Part shown: piece by piece, positions 51,758 to 61,105 of the stretch | Layout of the letters: each line of letters begins with the position of its first letter | Numbering within the stretch: the first letter of the stretch is position 1 | From: Longimycelium tulufanense | GTDB lineage: Bacteria > Actinomycetota > Actinomycetes > Mycobacteriales > Pseudonocardiaceae | Direction of reading: 5' to 3' | NCBI RefSeq assembly: GCF_014645795.1 | Contig: NZ_BMMK01000005.1 | Span: 62,001-126,000, forward strand | DNA: 64,000 nucleotides | Position numbers and translations under genes: made by a program | The notes under the pieces: generated by a model | The model's input: only the letters and a program-made list of their open reading frames with translations | Told to the model about the DNA's origin: nothing | Database searches by the model: none

Positions 51758-53491
51758 ATGGCGTCAACAGCGCCCCATGCAGCTGACGAGCCCAGGAGCA
51801 CCGCCGAGGCAACCGATATCCGCACGGAGTTCGTTTCCGGCGGTCACCTGGTTGCCAAAGCACTCAAGGCAGAGGGCATCGACACCATCTTCACCTTGTG
51901 CGGCGGGCACATCATCGACATCTACGACGGCTGCGTCGACGAGGGCATCGACATCATCGACGTGCGGCACGAACAGGTCGCCGCGCACGCGGCCGATGCC
52001 TACGCCCGCATCACCGGTCGCCCCGGCTGCGCCGTGGTGACCGCCGGGCCGGGCACCACCGACGCGGTCACAGGTGTGGCCAACGCCTTCCGCGCAGAGA
52101 GCCCGATGCTGTTGATCGGCGGCCAGGGTGCGTTGGGCCAGCACAAGATGGGCTCCCTGCAGGACCTCCCGCACGTGGAGATGATGACACCGATCACCAA
52201 GTTCGCGGCGACGGTGCCGACCACCGAGCGGATCGCGGACATGGTGTCGATGGCGTTCCGCGAGTGCTTCCACGGGGCTCCCGGTCCGTCCTTCCTGGAG
52301 ATTCCGCGGGACGTGCTGGACGCCAAGGTCGCCGAGGGCGCGGCCCGGGTCCCCGGTGCCGGACACTACCGGGCCTCGACCCGCAACGCCGGCGACCCGG
52401 CGGCGGTCGAGCGGCTGGCGGACCTGGTGGTCCACTCGCGGCGGCCGGTGATCCTGCTGGGCAGCCAGACCTGGAGCACGCGCGCCACGGACGCGGCCAG
52501 GGAACTCGTGCGCACGCTCAACGTGCCGGCGTACATGAACGGCGCCGGGCGGGGCACGCTGTCCCCGGGCGACCCGCACCACTTCCAGCTGTCCCGCCGC
52601 TATGCCTTCTCCAGCGCCGACCTGATCATCGTCGTCGGCACCCCGTTCGACTTCCGCCTCGGCTACGGGCGGCGGCTGTCCAACAAGGCCACGGTGGTCC
52701 AGATCGACCTGGACTACCGCACGGTTGGCCGGAACCGCGACGTGGACCTCGGCATCGTCGGGGATGCCTCGCTGGTGCTGTCCGCGGTCACCGCGGCCGC
52801 ATCCGGGTGGGTGGACAACGGCGCGGCCGAGCGGAAGGGATGGCTCGACGAGCTCCGTGCCGTCGAGGACAAGGCGTACGCGGACCGACTGCCGAAGTTG
52901 CAGTCCGACGCCAACCCGATCCACCCGTACCGGCTGGTGCACGAGATCAACCAGTTCCTCACCGAGGACTCGATCTACATCGGGGACGGCGGGGACATCG
53001 TCACCTTCTCCGGTCAGGTCGTGCAGCCCAAGTCGCCCGGCCACTGGATGGATCCGGGTCCGCTGGGCACGCTCGGTGTCGGGATCCCGTTCGTGCTCGC
53101 GGCCAAGAACGCGTGTCCGGACAAGGAAGTGGTCGCCCTCTTCGGCGATGGCGCGTTCAGCCTCACCGGCTGGGACTTCGAGACCCTGGTCCGGTTCGGC
53201 CTGCCCTTCGTCGGCATCGTGGGGAACAACTCCTCGATGAACCAGATCCGTTACGGCCAGGCCCAGAAGTACGGGGTCGAACGGGAGCGGGTCGGCAACA
53301 CCCTCGGCGACGTCCGCTACGACGAGTTCGCACGGATGCTCGGGGGTTACGGCGAGGAGGTACGCGACCCGGCGGACATCGGTCCGGCCCTGCGCCGCGC
53401 CAGAGAGTCCGGCAAGCCGTCGCTGGTCAACGTCTGGATCGACCCGGACGCCTACGCCCCGGGGACGATGAACCAGACCATGTACAAGTAG
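51758..53491 (+). CDS. oxc: ThDP-dependent decarboxylase, probable oxalyl-CoA decarboxylase
   Basis: 577-residue thiamine-diphosphate enzyme of the acetolactate synthase/oxalyl-CoA decarboxylase fold. The N-terminal domain has VRHEQVAAHAADAYARITG with the activating Glu; the ThDP/Mg motif is GDGAFSLTGWDFETLVRFGLPFVGIVGNNSSMNQ. Expected reaction: oxalyl-CoA to formyl-CoA plus CO2. Sequence alone is closer to the acetolactate-synthase-like branch than to Oxalobacter OXC, so the substrate is inferred from the formyl-CoA transferase gene 110 bases downstream and the oxalate-type antiporter beyond. ATG at 51758 with GAGGAG upstream. Confidence 0.75.
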   Translation: MASTAPHAADEPRSTAEATDIRTEFVSGGHLVAKALKAEGIDTIFTLCGGHIIDIYDGCVDEGIDIIDVRHEQVAAHAADAYARITGRPGCAVVTAGPGTTDAVTGVANAFRAESPMLLIGGQGALGQHKMGSLQDLPHVEMMTPITKFAATVPTTERIADMVSMAFRECFHGAPGPSFLEIPRDVLDAKVAEGAARVPGAGHYRASTRNAGDPAAVERLADLVVHSRRPVILLGSQTWSTRATDAARELVRTLNVPAYMNGAGRGTLSPGDPHHFQLSRRYAFSSADLIIVVGTPFDFRLGYGRRLSNKATVVQIDLDYRTVGRNRDVDLGIVGDASLVLSAVTAAASGWVDNGAAERKGWLDELRAVEDKAYADRLPKLQSDANPIHPYRLVHEINQFLTEDSIYIGDGGDIVTFSGQVVQPKSPGHWMDPGPLGTLGVGIPFVLAAKNACPDKEVVALFGDGAFSLTGWDFETLVRFGLPFVGIVGNNSSMNQIRYGQAQKYGVERERVGNTLGDVRYDEFARMLGGYGEEVRDPADIGPALRRARESGKPSLVNVWIDPDAYAPGTMNQTMYK

Positions 53492-53601
53492 GCCGCATCC
53501 GTCCACTGCTTCTGCCGCAGCCGATCGGACGATCGCGGTCGTAGATCCCCCTCTCTCCATGCTCGCAACGTGGCCCGTGGGACACGGGCAGGAGGTTCGC
53601 T

Positions 53602-54831
53602 GTGGGAAAGGCACTTGAGGGCGTCCGCGTCCTCGACATGACGCATGTCCAGTCCGGCCCGTCGGCCACCCAGATCCTCGCCTGGCTCGGGGCGGACGTG
53701 ATCAAGATCGAGCTTCCCGGGCGGGGTGACGTCACCCGGCTCCAGCTCCGCGACCTGCCGGAGGCGGACAGTCTCTACTTCACGATGCTCAACGGCAACA
53801 AGCGGAGCCTCACCCTCAACGTCAAGCACGACGCCGGCAAGCGGGTGCTCACCGAGCTGGTGGCAAAGTCCGACGTGCTGGTGGAGAACTTCGGCCCCGG
53901 TGTGATGGAACGGCTCGGTTTCGGCTGGGAGCAGCTGCGCCAGGCCAACCCCCGACTGGTCTACGCCTCCATCAAGGGCTTCGGATCCGGCCGGTACGCC
54001 GACTTCAAGGCGTACGAGGTCATCGCCCAGGCCATGGGCGGCTCGATGAGCACCACCGGCTTCCCGGAGGGGCCGCCGCTGGCCACCGGCGCCCAGGTCG
54101 GTGACTCCGGAACCGGGATCCATCTGGTCGCCGGCATCCTGGCCGCGCTGTACCAGCGCACCCACACCGGGCAGGGCCAGCGCGTGCAGGTGGCCATGCA
54201 GGACGCCGTGCTCAACCTGTGCCGGGTGAAGCTGCGCGACCAGCAACGCCTGGCACACGGGCCGCTGCGGGAGTACCCCAACGAGCGGTTCGACGACGAG
54301 GTCCCCCGCTCCGGCAACGCCTCCGGGGGCGGGCACCCGGGCTGGGCGGTGCGCTGCGCCCCCGGCGGTCCCAACGACTACATCTACGTCATCATCCAGC
54401 CGGTGGGCTGGCAGCCGCTGACCGAGCTCATCGGCCACCCCGAGCTGGCCGACGACCCGGACTGGAACACCCCGGAGGCGCGGTTGTCCAAGCTGGACAA
54501 GGTGTTTGCCCTCGTCGAGGAGTGGACCCTCAACCACACCAAGTGGGATGTCCTGGAGAAGCTCAACGCGCACGACATCCCGTGTGGCCCGGTGTTGTCC
54601 ACCAAGGAGCTCATCGAGGACGAGACCCTCGCCGAGCTCGGCACCGTGGTTGCCGTCGAGCATCCTGAGCGCGGCAGCTACAAGACAGTGGGGTGCCCCC
54701 TGAAGCTGTCGGACTCGCCGGTGGACGTGATGCGGTCGCCGCTGCTCGGCGAGCACACCGACGAGATCCTCGGTGAACTCGGTTACTCCAGGGAACGGCT
54801 CCAGGCGCTTCGCACCGAGGGTGTCATCTAA
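53602..54831 (+). CDS. frc: Formyl-CoA:oxalate CoA-transferase
   Basis: 409-residue class III CoA-transferase that moves CoA from formyl-CoA to oxalate, feeding the decarboxylase. Strong resemblance to [55 protein letters not shown], the catalytic Asp in [19 protein letters not shown] (about residue 199), the Gly-rich [11 protein letters not shown] loop, FDIPC-like HDIPCGPV and [19 protein letters not shown] at 53602 with GGAGG 7 bases upstream. Probably co-transcribed with the decarboxylase; a hairpin follows 119 bases after the stop. Confidence 0.92.
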   Translation: MGKALEGVRVLDMTHVQSGPSATQILAWLGADVIKIELPGRGDVTRLQLRDLPEADSLYFTMLNGNKRSLTLNVKHDAGKRVLTELVAKSDVLVENFGPGVMERLGFGWEQLRQANPRLVYASIKGFGSGRYADFKAYEVIAQAMGGSMSTTGFPEGPPLATGAQVGDSGTGIHLVAGILAALYQRTHTGQGQRVQVAMQDAVLNLCRVKLRDQQRLAHGPLREYPNERFDDEVPRSGNASGGGHPGWAVRCAPGGPNDYIYVIIQPVGWQPLTELIGHPELADDPDWNTPEARLSKLDKVFALVEEWTLNHTKWDVLEKLNAHDIPCGPVLSTKELIEDETLAELGTVVAVEHPERGSYKTVGCPLKLSDSPVDVMRSPLLGEHTDEILGELGYSRERLQALRTEGVI

Positions 54832-54950
54832 ACCAGTAGTCCCCGACATCGCAACAGATTCCCGATCCAACGCAACACCGTAGCCGTCGGGTGGACAACA
54901 CCCACGGTGCGCGTCCACAGACCCCGGCCCACCCCTCGGCCGGTCCCCGG

Positions 54951-54986
54951 CGGCAGGGCGTCGTCAACGTCGCCGACGCCCTGCCG
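54951..54986 (+). terminator. Hairpin after frc
   Basis: CGGCAGGGCGTCG and CGACGCCCTGCCG form a perfect 13-bp stem with a 10-base loop, between frc and the antiporter gene. The antiporter may therefore have its own promoter, or depend on read-through. Confidence 0.7.
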
Positions 54987-55122
54987 CGCCGCCGTCGAAC
55001 GCCGTATTTCCTTCCACGAGACAGAGAACTCCGGCGCGGTGCAGCGTTGCCCGCTCATCCTCCGCATATCGAACCTCTGCTACAGCGGGGGTAAGTCAGC
55101 ACGCCCCGAAAGGGTCAGTCCG

Positions 55123-56547
55123 ATGAGCGTTGCCTCGACGAGCTACAGGGAAGTGACGGACAACAATGGACGAGTTTATCGGGTAGGCGAGACACCGCAC
55201 GACATCATGGGGCGTTCGCGGTCCTGGATGGTCTGGCTTCCCTGGGTCTCCATGATCGCGGTCAGCGTTTTCGAGTACGGCTGGGGGGCGGCCGAGTCGA
55301 CGCTGGAGAAAAAGTACGGCTGGTCATTGGGCGAAGTCTTCTGGCTGGCCAGCATCTGGGCGGTGTTCCAGGCGGGGGTCGCCTTCCCGGCCGGTCGGCT
55401 GCGGGAGAAGGGCATCGTCTCCGCGCGCCTGGCAATGCTGCTCGGTGCCCTGTTCAGCGGTCTCGGGTTCATCACGCTCGCGCACAGTGGAAACCTCGTG
55501 GTCGCCTTCATCGGGTTCTCGGTCCTCGGGGGTACCGGTGCGGGCCTCGTCTACGCCACGTGCATCAACATGGTCGGCAAGTGGTACCCGGAGCGGCGTG
55601 GTGCCCGCACCGGCTTCGTCAACGGAGGATTCGCCTACGGGGCACTGCCCTTCATCTACCTGTTCAGCCACTGGTTCAGCATTGACAACTACTCCCTGGT
55701 GCTGGATCTGGTCGGTATCTACATGTTGGTCGTCGTGGCGGTGTGCGGGATGTTCTTCCGGGACCCGCCGAGCAACTGGTGGCCGGCGCACATCGACCCC
55801 CTCCGGTGGGCCCAGGACCGGCAGGGTGCCCGGAACCTGGCGAAGAACCCACCGGCGGTCCGCCAGTACACGCCGCTGGAGGCGATCCGCACGGGCATGT
55901 TGCCCGTGATGTGGCTGGCAATGGTGATCATCGGCGGGGTGTCCCTGTTCGGCATCAACTTCCAGGTTCCCTTCGCGAAGGAGAGCCACTTCGGCCCGTT
56001 CGTCGCCGCTTCCTCGGCCGGGGTTCTCTCGATCGTCAACGGCACCGGCCGCGCCGTGGTGGGCTGGGTCTCCGACGTGATCGGACGACGGGAGACACTG
56101 GCGATCGTGTTGGTGATCGCCGGCGTCGCGCAGTTCGGCGTGCTCTACTCCGGCAACAACCACAACCTGTGGCTGTTCATGTTCTTCGCCTTCCTGAACG
56201 GTTTTGGCGGCGGAGCGTTCTACCCGCTGTTCGCCAGCCTGGTCCCGGACTACTTCGGGGAGAACCACAACGCGTCGAACTACGGCCTGGTTTACAGCGC
56301 GAAACTGGTCGGAGCGATCGGCGGCGGTGGCGTCGCGGCGTGGGTAGTCGGCAGGTGGGGCTATGACGGCGCCTACACCCTCGCCGGATGCCTGGCCTTT
56401 CTCTCCGCGTCGTTGGTGATGTTCCTCCACCAGCCCGGCCACGGCGGCGCCCGGCCCGATCTTGTCGAGCAACCGGCAGTCCAACCCACAGTCCAACCGG
56501 CCGTCCGGTCCCTCACCGTGGTCCACCCCAAGTCGGTCACCAGCTGA
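55123..56547 (+). CDS. MFS antiporter, oxalate/formate (OFA) family
   Basis: 474-residue membrane transporter with about 12 hydrophobic segments. OFA-like features: WMVWLPWVSMIAVSVFEYGWG first helix, FPAGRLREKG loop, GGTGAGLVYATCINMVGKWYPERRGARTGFVNGGF (the helix 4-5 region conserved in OxlT), GINFQVPFAKES, and the second-half NGTGRAVVGWVSDVIGRRETL. Placed after oxc and frc, it probably exchanges oxalate for formate, which would give the pathway its proton-motive pay-off. ATG at 55123 with AAAGGG upstream. The hydrophilic C-terminus (QPAVQPTVQPAVRS) is repetitive. Confidence 0.85.
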   Translation: MSVASTSYREVTDNNGRVYRVGETPHDIMGRSRSWMVWLPWVSMIAVSVFEYGWGAAESTLEKKYGWSLGEVFWLASIWAVFQAGVAFPAGRLREKGIVSARLAMLLGALFSGLGFITLAHSGNLVVAFIGFSVLGGTGAGLVYATCINMVGKWYPERRGARTGFVNGGFAYGALPFIYLFSHWFSIDNYSLVLDLVGIYMLVVVAVCGMFFRDPPSNWWPAHIDPLRWAQDRQGARNLAKNPPAVRQYTPLEAIRTGMLPVMWLAMVIIGGVSLFGINFQVPFAKESHFGPFVAASSAGVLSIVNGTGRAVVGWVSDVIGRRETLAIVLVIAGVAQFGVLYSGNNHNLWLFMFFAFLNGFGGGAFYPLFASLVPDYFGENHNASNYGLVYSAKLVGAIGGGGVAAWVVGRWGYDGAYTLAGCLAFLSASLVMFLHQPGHGGARPDLVEQPAVQPTVQPAVRSLTVVHPKSVTS

Positions 56548-56561
56548 CCGCTTCCCAAGCC

Positions 56562-56600
56562 CGCCAGGCTGTCTCCACTCGGGGCGGAGGCAGCCTGGCG
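56562..56600 (+). terminator. Hairpin after antiporter gene
   Basis: CGCCAGGCTG and CAGCCTGGCG pair perfectly, extended inward by CTCC/GGAG across a T-G mismatch, followed by CCCTTTC. It begins 15 bases after the stop. Confidence 0.8.
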
Positions 56601-56757
56601 CCCTTTCTGGAGCACGTTCCGAGACGGCTCCAGTTCATCTCCGGGAGGTACGGGGTAACTCCGTTCCCCACACGCGACCGACAGCGCGCGTTTCTCGACA
56701 CGGCCAACGCGGGAAACGCAGCTGCAGCGAATGGGGGCCGCGGTCTACGGTGGAGAT

Positions 56758-57189
56758 ATGGACAGCGACCTGGCGGTGACTTCGGGACTGGTGATCCCGC
56801 GGGCCGAGTTGCGCGAGCGGTTCTCCCGCTCGTCGGGGCCCGGCGGGCAGTCGGTCAACACCACCGACAGCCGGGTCGAACTGTCCTTCGACATTCCGAG
56901 TTCCACGGTCCTCACCGATCGCGCACGCGCCCAGCTGGTGCGGCGGCTGGCCGGCCGGTTGGTGGACGGGGTGCTGACGGTGAGCGCGAGCGAGCACCGC
57001 AGCCAGCTGATGAACCGGCAGGCCGCGCGGCAGAAACTTGCTCGCATCCTGCGGGCCGCCCTGACCCCGCCGTCCCCGGTCCGCCGGCCCACCCGGCCGA
57101 GCCGGGCAGCCGGGGAACGGCGACTCGCTGCCAAGCGGCGGCGCTCCGCCGTGAAGCGGACCCGCCGAACCGAGCGACACGAGGAGTAG
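56758..57189 (+). CDS. arfB: Alternative ribosome-rescue factor B (peptidyl-tRNA hydrolase)
   Basis: 143-residue protein of the class I release-factor-like family. It enters stalled non-stop ribosomes and hydrolyses the peptidyl-tRNA. The catalytic GGQ is in SSGPGGQSVNTTDSRVEL (about residues 25-42), and the C-terminal tail is strongly basic (RRLAAKRRRSAVKRTRR), as needed to occupy the empty mRNA channel. ATG at 56758 just after GGTGGAGAT; an upstream ATG at 56731 has no ribosome site. Confidence 0.92.
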   Translation: MDSDLAVTSGLVIPRAELRERFSRSSGPGGQSVNTTDSRVELSFDIPSSTVLTDRARAQLVRRLAGRLVDGVLTVSASEHRSQLMNRQAARQKLARILRAALTPPSPVRRPTRPSRAAGERRLAAKRRRSAVKRTRRTERHEE

Positions 57190-57311
57190 TACGGCGAACA
57201 CACTGCGCCACCACGGTTCCGCGACCCCCCGGGATCGGGTAACCCGCCGCCGTTGTGGGAACGCTTCACTCACCGGCGGGACAGCGGACGAGCTGGGGTA
57301 ATGTCCCGGAC

Positions 57312-57851
57312 ATGCGCGTTCTCGCCTGGTTCGGTAGCTTGCGGGCAGTGCTCTCGGTGCTCACCGCGACAAGCGCTCTCTACATGGCACTCGTGGTTCT
57401 CGGCAACATCACCGACTTCGGGACCAACCGAGCCTTCGTCGAGCACGTGTTCGCCATGGACACGACCTTCCAGTCACCGAACACGATGTGGCGTGCGGTG
57501 ACCGACCAGACCGTGGTCACCGTGGTCTACCTCGCGATCATCACCTGGGAGGCGATCACCGCCGTCGTCCTCACCGCCGCCTTCGTCAGTTGGATGCGTG
57601 CGTTTGCCATGGGCCGTGGAGCCGAGCTGGCCCGCCGGTTGTCGAGTGCTGGCTGGCTGATGCAGGCGACGTTGTTCGGCGGCGGATTCGTCACGATCGG
57701 CGGCGAGTGGTTCCAGATGTGGCAGTCCGAGAAGTGGAACGGGCTGCAGCCCGCCTTCCAGAACTTCCTCATTGCCGCGGTCGGGCTCATTCTCGTCCAC
57801 CTTGGAAGGCCGGGCACCCCGGAACAGAATCGCCAGCAGGCGGTGGAGTAG
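57312..57851 (+). CDS. DUF2165 family small membrane protein
   Basis: 179 residues with four hydrophobic segments (about 8-28, 72-95, 118-138, 155-172). Family pointers: ALYMALVVLGNITDFGTN, EHVFAMDTTFQSPNTMWRAV and GGEWFQMWQSEKWNGLQPAFQNF. Function of DUF2165 is not known. ATG at 57312. It converges on the alpha/beta hydrolase gene with a 73-base gap. Confidence 0.85.
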   Translation: MRVLAWFGSLRAVLSVLTATSALYMALVVLGNITDFGTNRAFVEHVFAMDTTFQSPNTMWRAVTDQTVVTVVYLAIITWEAITAVVLTAAFVSWMRAFAMGRGAELARRLSSAGWLMQATLFGGGFVTIGGEWFQMWQSEKWNGLQPAFQNFLIAAVGLILVHLGRPGTPEQNRQQAVE

Positions 57852-57924
57852 TTCGACCCGTGCGTCCGCTGTTCTCCGGTCGGGCAACCGGGTTGCGTCG
57901 CGGAGTGCAGCTTCGGCAGCTTCC

Positions 57925-58803
57925 TCAGTCCTGCAACAACTCGAGCAACGAGCGAAGAATCTGTCGCGCGTGTGTCCACAGCAGCGCGCCACCGGCATCG
58001 GGAACCACGTGGTGCCGAGCGGTACGAAGGCGTCCCGCCAACGTCGCACCCAGGTCGGGCGAGTGGGTGGGAGAGGTGTCCTGCTGCCCGTACCAGAGGT
58101 CGACCGGGACCGTGATGTCGGCCGGATCGAACGGCCATCGCGTCATGGAGAGCAAGGTATCCCGCCCATATCCCGCCGGACCTTGGATGAACGCTTCGGC
58201 CATCGCGCGCCGAAACGCGCGCTCGAACGCGGGCTGGCGGTAAATCGCCCGGTCCACCTCCGAACTCGTGCCGGTGATCAGCCGCCACAGCGTCTCCGCG
58301 TTGCCGAAGGCGGCGAAGTCGGCTTCGGCCGCAGCGGGGTCCCTCGCCGCGTGGGTCACCATGTCCCGCACCTCTGGCAGGAGGGAGCGAGCGAACCCGG
58401 GTGCCGCAAGCTCGTCGCAGCCGGAGACGACCGCTGCCGCCGACGCCGGACCGTCTGCGGCGCAGGCCAACGCGAAGGGGGCGCCCTGGGAGTAGCCGAC
58501 CACCCCCACACCCGCCAGCCCACGGACCTCGGCCAGGGCACGGGTGTCCGCTGCCCAGTCCCACAGCGTGCGCCCGGGCAGCGGGTCGGAGGCGCCGAGG
58601 CCCGGGCGGTCGACCGACACCAGGCGCACCCCGAGGGGCGCAACAACCCCGGCGCCAAAGCCCATCCGTCGGCTGGTCGCCGCACCGGGACACAGCAGGA
58701 CCGGGATGCCATCCGGCGGCCCCCACTCCGCCCAGGCCAGCAACCGTCCATCCGGAAGCTGGCTCTCTCCCATCCGATCCGGCTCGACAATGCTCACCCG
58801 CAC
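57925..58803 (-). CDS. Alpha/beta hydrolase, catalytic His apparently lost
   Basis: About 292 residues of hydrolase fold: oxyanion region CPGAATSRRMGFG, DRPGLGASD, nucleophile elbow GYSQGA, and an acid-residue strand DLWYGQQDTSP. Near the C-terminus the sequence is VVPDAGGALLWTH, where relatives read AGHALLWTH, so the catalytic His position is Gly (codon GGT/GGC). The enzyme may be inactive, or may use the His three residues after LLW. Start is uncertain: I took GTG at 58803 by length; ATG at 58773 (MGESQLPDGR) is as plausible. Divergent from the gene at 58813 with almost no gap. Confidence 0.75.
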   Translation of the reverse strand: MRVSIVEPDRMGESQLPDGRLLAWAEWGPPDGIPVLLCPGAATSRRMGFGAGVVAPLGVRLVSVDRPGLGASDPLPGRTLWDWAADTRALAEVRGLAGVGVVGYSQGAPFALACAADGPASAAAVVSGCDELAAPGFARSLLPEVRDMVTHAARDPAAAEADFAAFGNAETLWRLITGTSSEVDRAIYRQPAFERAFRRAMAEAFIQGPAGYGRDTLLSMTRWPFDPADITVPVDLWYGQQDTSPTHSPDLGATLAGRLRTARHHVVPDAGGALLWTHARQILRSLLELLQD

Positions 58804-58812
58804 GGGTGGAGT

Positions 58813-59205
58813 ATGGCTCCCGCGCGGCGCAACATCGCCCTGTTTTTCGTGCCGCCCTTGCCGGGTAGGGAAAATCTCGCGAGTATTCTGCGGGTGCACC
58901 CGGACGAACCAGTCACTTACCCGCCGCTACCGCCGGGCCGGGAGCGTCATCTTCTTCTCGTGCCGTTCGAGGTCGACTTCGACTTCGACGTTTTTCGCAC
59001 CGATGACGGTGGTTCCGACACACCCGAACACGAGCGGCACTACGATCTCGCTGCCTACCACCAACGCGTGCACGAGGTGGCCAAGGCACGGCTGGAGGCG
59101 ATGATGCAGGACAACCTCATGGCGCGCTGGAGCATTGCCGCCGACCCCGACTTACGAGGTTTTCGCTGCATGCTCACCAGTTCTGTGGCCCGACTCCTGC
59201 CATAG
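58813..59205 (+). CDS. Hypothetical protein
   Basis: 130 residues from ATG 58813 (GGTGGAG just upstream). The middle is acidic and aromatic (LLVPFEVDFDFDVFRTDD), then helical (YHQRVHEVAKARLEAMMQDN). No family recognised. Start codon lies 10 bases from that proposed for the divergent hydrolase, so if both starts are right the promoters must overlap the genes. Confidence 0.45.
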   Translation: MAPARRNIALFFVPPLPGRENLASILRVHPDEPVTYPPLPPGRERHLLLVPFEVDFDFDVFRTDDGGSDTPEHERHYDLAAYHQRVHEVAKARLEAMMQDNLMARWSIAADPDLRGFRCMLTSSVARLLP

Positions 59206-59518
59206 CTGGGCCTTCTTCGGCCTGGACGACCAACGCTGGAAGCAATCCCGCACACCGTGGCCATCGGGGCACGCCTGGCCCGGTGGGGTGGGACGTGTTG
59301 GGGGACCGAGCCAGCACACGGAGCGTCCCGGTATGCCTGTCGGGCGGCGACGGTGACCAGTGAGCTACTCCGAAGGGCCCAAGTCGGCCCGATGAACCTT
59401 GTTGATCCACCTCGCACCATCGTCGCGTCGTGCTAGGGAGAAGGGGCGAGCCCCTGGCCCGAGTCCTACCCCGCCGGCCGCACGGCACCGCACGTGACGT
59501 CGGAGTAAGGAGCTGCGG
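59206..59518. other. Intergenic region, no gene seen
   Basis: 313 bases upstream of the PP2C gene. No convincing frame, hairpin or operator was found. Confidence 0.5.
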
Positions 59519-60388
59519 ATGGCACTGACCCTGCACTATGTGGCGCGCAGCGACCGGGGGTTGACCAGGTCGGTCAACGAGGACTCCGTCTTCGCCAGCC
59601 CGCGCCTGCTGGCCGTCGCCGATGGCATGGGTGGCCACATCGCGGGCGAGGTGGCCAGCCGGGCCGTCATCACCGAGCTGGCCAAGCTGGACGAGGCCGA
59701 CCCCGGCCCGGATCTGCTCGACCAACTCCGGGATGCGGTGCTGGCCGGCAACGCCGCCATCGCCGACCTGATGCGGACCGAGCCGGACCTGCAGGGGATG
59801 GGGACCACCCTCACCGCGATGGTGTTCACCGGAACCGGCTTCGGCGTGGTCAACGTGGGCGACTCCCGGATCTACGCGCTCGGGGACGGGACGCTGCAGC
59901 AGGTCACCCGGGACGACAGCGTCGTCCAGTCGCTCGTCGACGAGGGGCACATCACCCCGGAGGAGGCCAGGACCCACCCGCACCGGTCCCTGGTGCTGCG
60001 GGCCATGGTCGGGCAACCCGACCTCGAGCCAACGCTGTCGGAGCTGCCGGCGCGGGCCGGTGAGCGTTACCTGCTGTGCTCGGACGGCCTGACCGACCTG
60101 CTCCCGGACGAGGTCCTCGCCGAGTTGCTGGCCGTGGCGGATCTGGCCGAATGCGCCGACGGTCTGATCGAACGCGCTCTCGACGAGGGCGGCACCGACA
60201 ACGTGACAGTCATCGTCGCCGACGTCGTCGAAGGGCCCAACGGACAGTCCCCTCCTTCCCAGGATGCGTGCCGGGAAGGAGGACAGGACGGTAAGGAGGG
60301 CAGGAGACGGCAACGCCTGCTGCTGATCTCGGTGGCGCTACTGGTACTGACCGCCTGCGCACTTGTGGTCCTCCTCCCGGTCGGATAG
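59519..60388 (+). CDS. PP2C-family Ser/Thr protein phosphatase with C-terminal membrane anchor
   Basis: 289 residues. PPM/PP2C motifs in order: SDRGLTRSVNEDSVF, VADGMGGHIAGEVAS (metal Asp), GMGTTLTA, VVNVGDSRIYAL, SDGLTDLL and GGTDNVTVIVADV. A Ser/Gly-rich basic linker (about 240-268) leads to one membrane helix (LLLISVALLVLTACALVVLL). This matches PstP-like phosphatases that counter PknA/PknB kinases, but the extracellular domain of PstP is missing, so it is shorter. ATG at 59519 with AGGAG. Confidence 0.9.
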   Translation: MALTLHYVARSDRGLTRSVNEDSVFASPRLLAVADGMGGHIAGEVASRAVITELAKLDEADPGPDLLDQLRDAVLAGNAAIADLMRTEPDLQGMGTTLTAMVFTGTGFGVVNVGDSRIYALGDGTLQQVTRDDSVVQSLVDEGHITPEEARTHPHRSLVLRAMVGQPDLEPTLSELPARAGERYLLCSDGLTDLLPDEVLAELLAVADLAECADGLIERALDEGGTDNVTVIVADVVEGPNGQSPPSQDACREGGQDGKEGRRRQRLLLISVALLVLTACALVVLLPVG

Positions 60389-60525
60389 GACGTTTCCGGC
60401 GACTCCGGCTGCTCGTTCCGACGGGTCCCGATGTCGAACAACCAGTCGAACAACCAGGTGTGCAATCGGTACCCGATGCTCATGACCCCGAAGTACTTCA
60501 CGGTGCCGGCATCGGAGGAACGGCC

Positions 60526-61041
60526 ATGCGACCACAAACCAACACCGGGAGCGAGGTGTGCTGCGCCGTGAACCGACCGCAGACCCTTCTGGGCGCTGAC
60601 GGGCCACGGTCGTTGGTCCTGGTGCGGCTGGCCATCGGGGCGGTCTTCCTCTCCGAGGGCGTCCAGAAGTTCCTGTTTCCCGCCAGGCTGGCCGAGGGCC
60701 GGTTCGCCAGGATCGGGATTCCGGTGCCGGAGTTCTTCGGCCCGCTGGCCGCGGTCGCCGAGACCGCCTGCGGGGCGTTGCTGCTGCTCGGGTTGCTCAC
60801 CCGGCTCGCGGCACTGCCACTGCTGGTGGACATGGTGTTGGCGCTGGCGCTGACCAAGGTGCCGATCCTGTGGGGCGGCTCCGGGGACAAGCCGAAGGCA
60901 CACGGTTGGTGGGACATGGCCCACGAGGCGCGTACCGACTGGGCGATGCTGCTGGGTCTGGCGTTCCTGCTGGCCACGGGTCCCGGGCGGTGGTCGCTGG
61001 ATGCCGTGCTGACGCGCCGGAGCATTGCCACCGACCGATGA
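60526..61041 (+). CDS. DoxX family membrane protein
   Basis: 171 residues with four membrane helices after a 25-residue hydrophilic start. Typical points: LVLVRLAIGAVFLSEGVQKFLFP, GRFARIGIPVPEFFGPLAAVAETACGALLLLGLLTRLAAL and a terminal LLGLAFLLATGPGRWSLD. DoxX proteins are linked to redox or thiosulfate metabolism, but the role is not established. ATG at 60526 after GGAGGAACGG. Confidence 0.88.
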   Translation: MRPQTNTGSEVCCAVNRPQTLLGADGPRSLVLVRLAIGAVFLSEGVQKFLFPARLAEGRFARIGIPVPEFFGPLAAVAETACGALLLLGLLTRLAALPLLVDMVLALALTKVPILWGGSGDKPKAHGWWDMAHEARTDWAMLLGLAFLLATGPGRWSLDAVLTRRSIATDR

Positions 61042-61088
61042 CGTGGTCGACGCCGGGCGCAGACCCTGGTCCTTGGTGTCGGATCGCG

Positions 61089-61105
61089 ATATCGTCTGCC
61101 GATAT
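61089..61105 (+). promoter_or_regulatory. Inverted repeat over the padR start codon
   Basis: ATATCG-N5-CGATAT is a perfect 6+5+6 inverted repeat whose right arm runs into the ATG at 61104. Likely autoregulatory operator of the PadR protein; inference from position and symmetry. Confidence 0.5.

Noticed and set aside
51764-53614. 600-codon minus-strand frame opposite the ThDP enzyme gene
   Set aside because: The plus strand has the ThDP motifs and a good ribosome site; the opposite frame has no recognisable domain.
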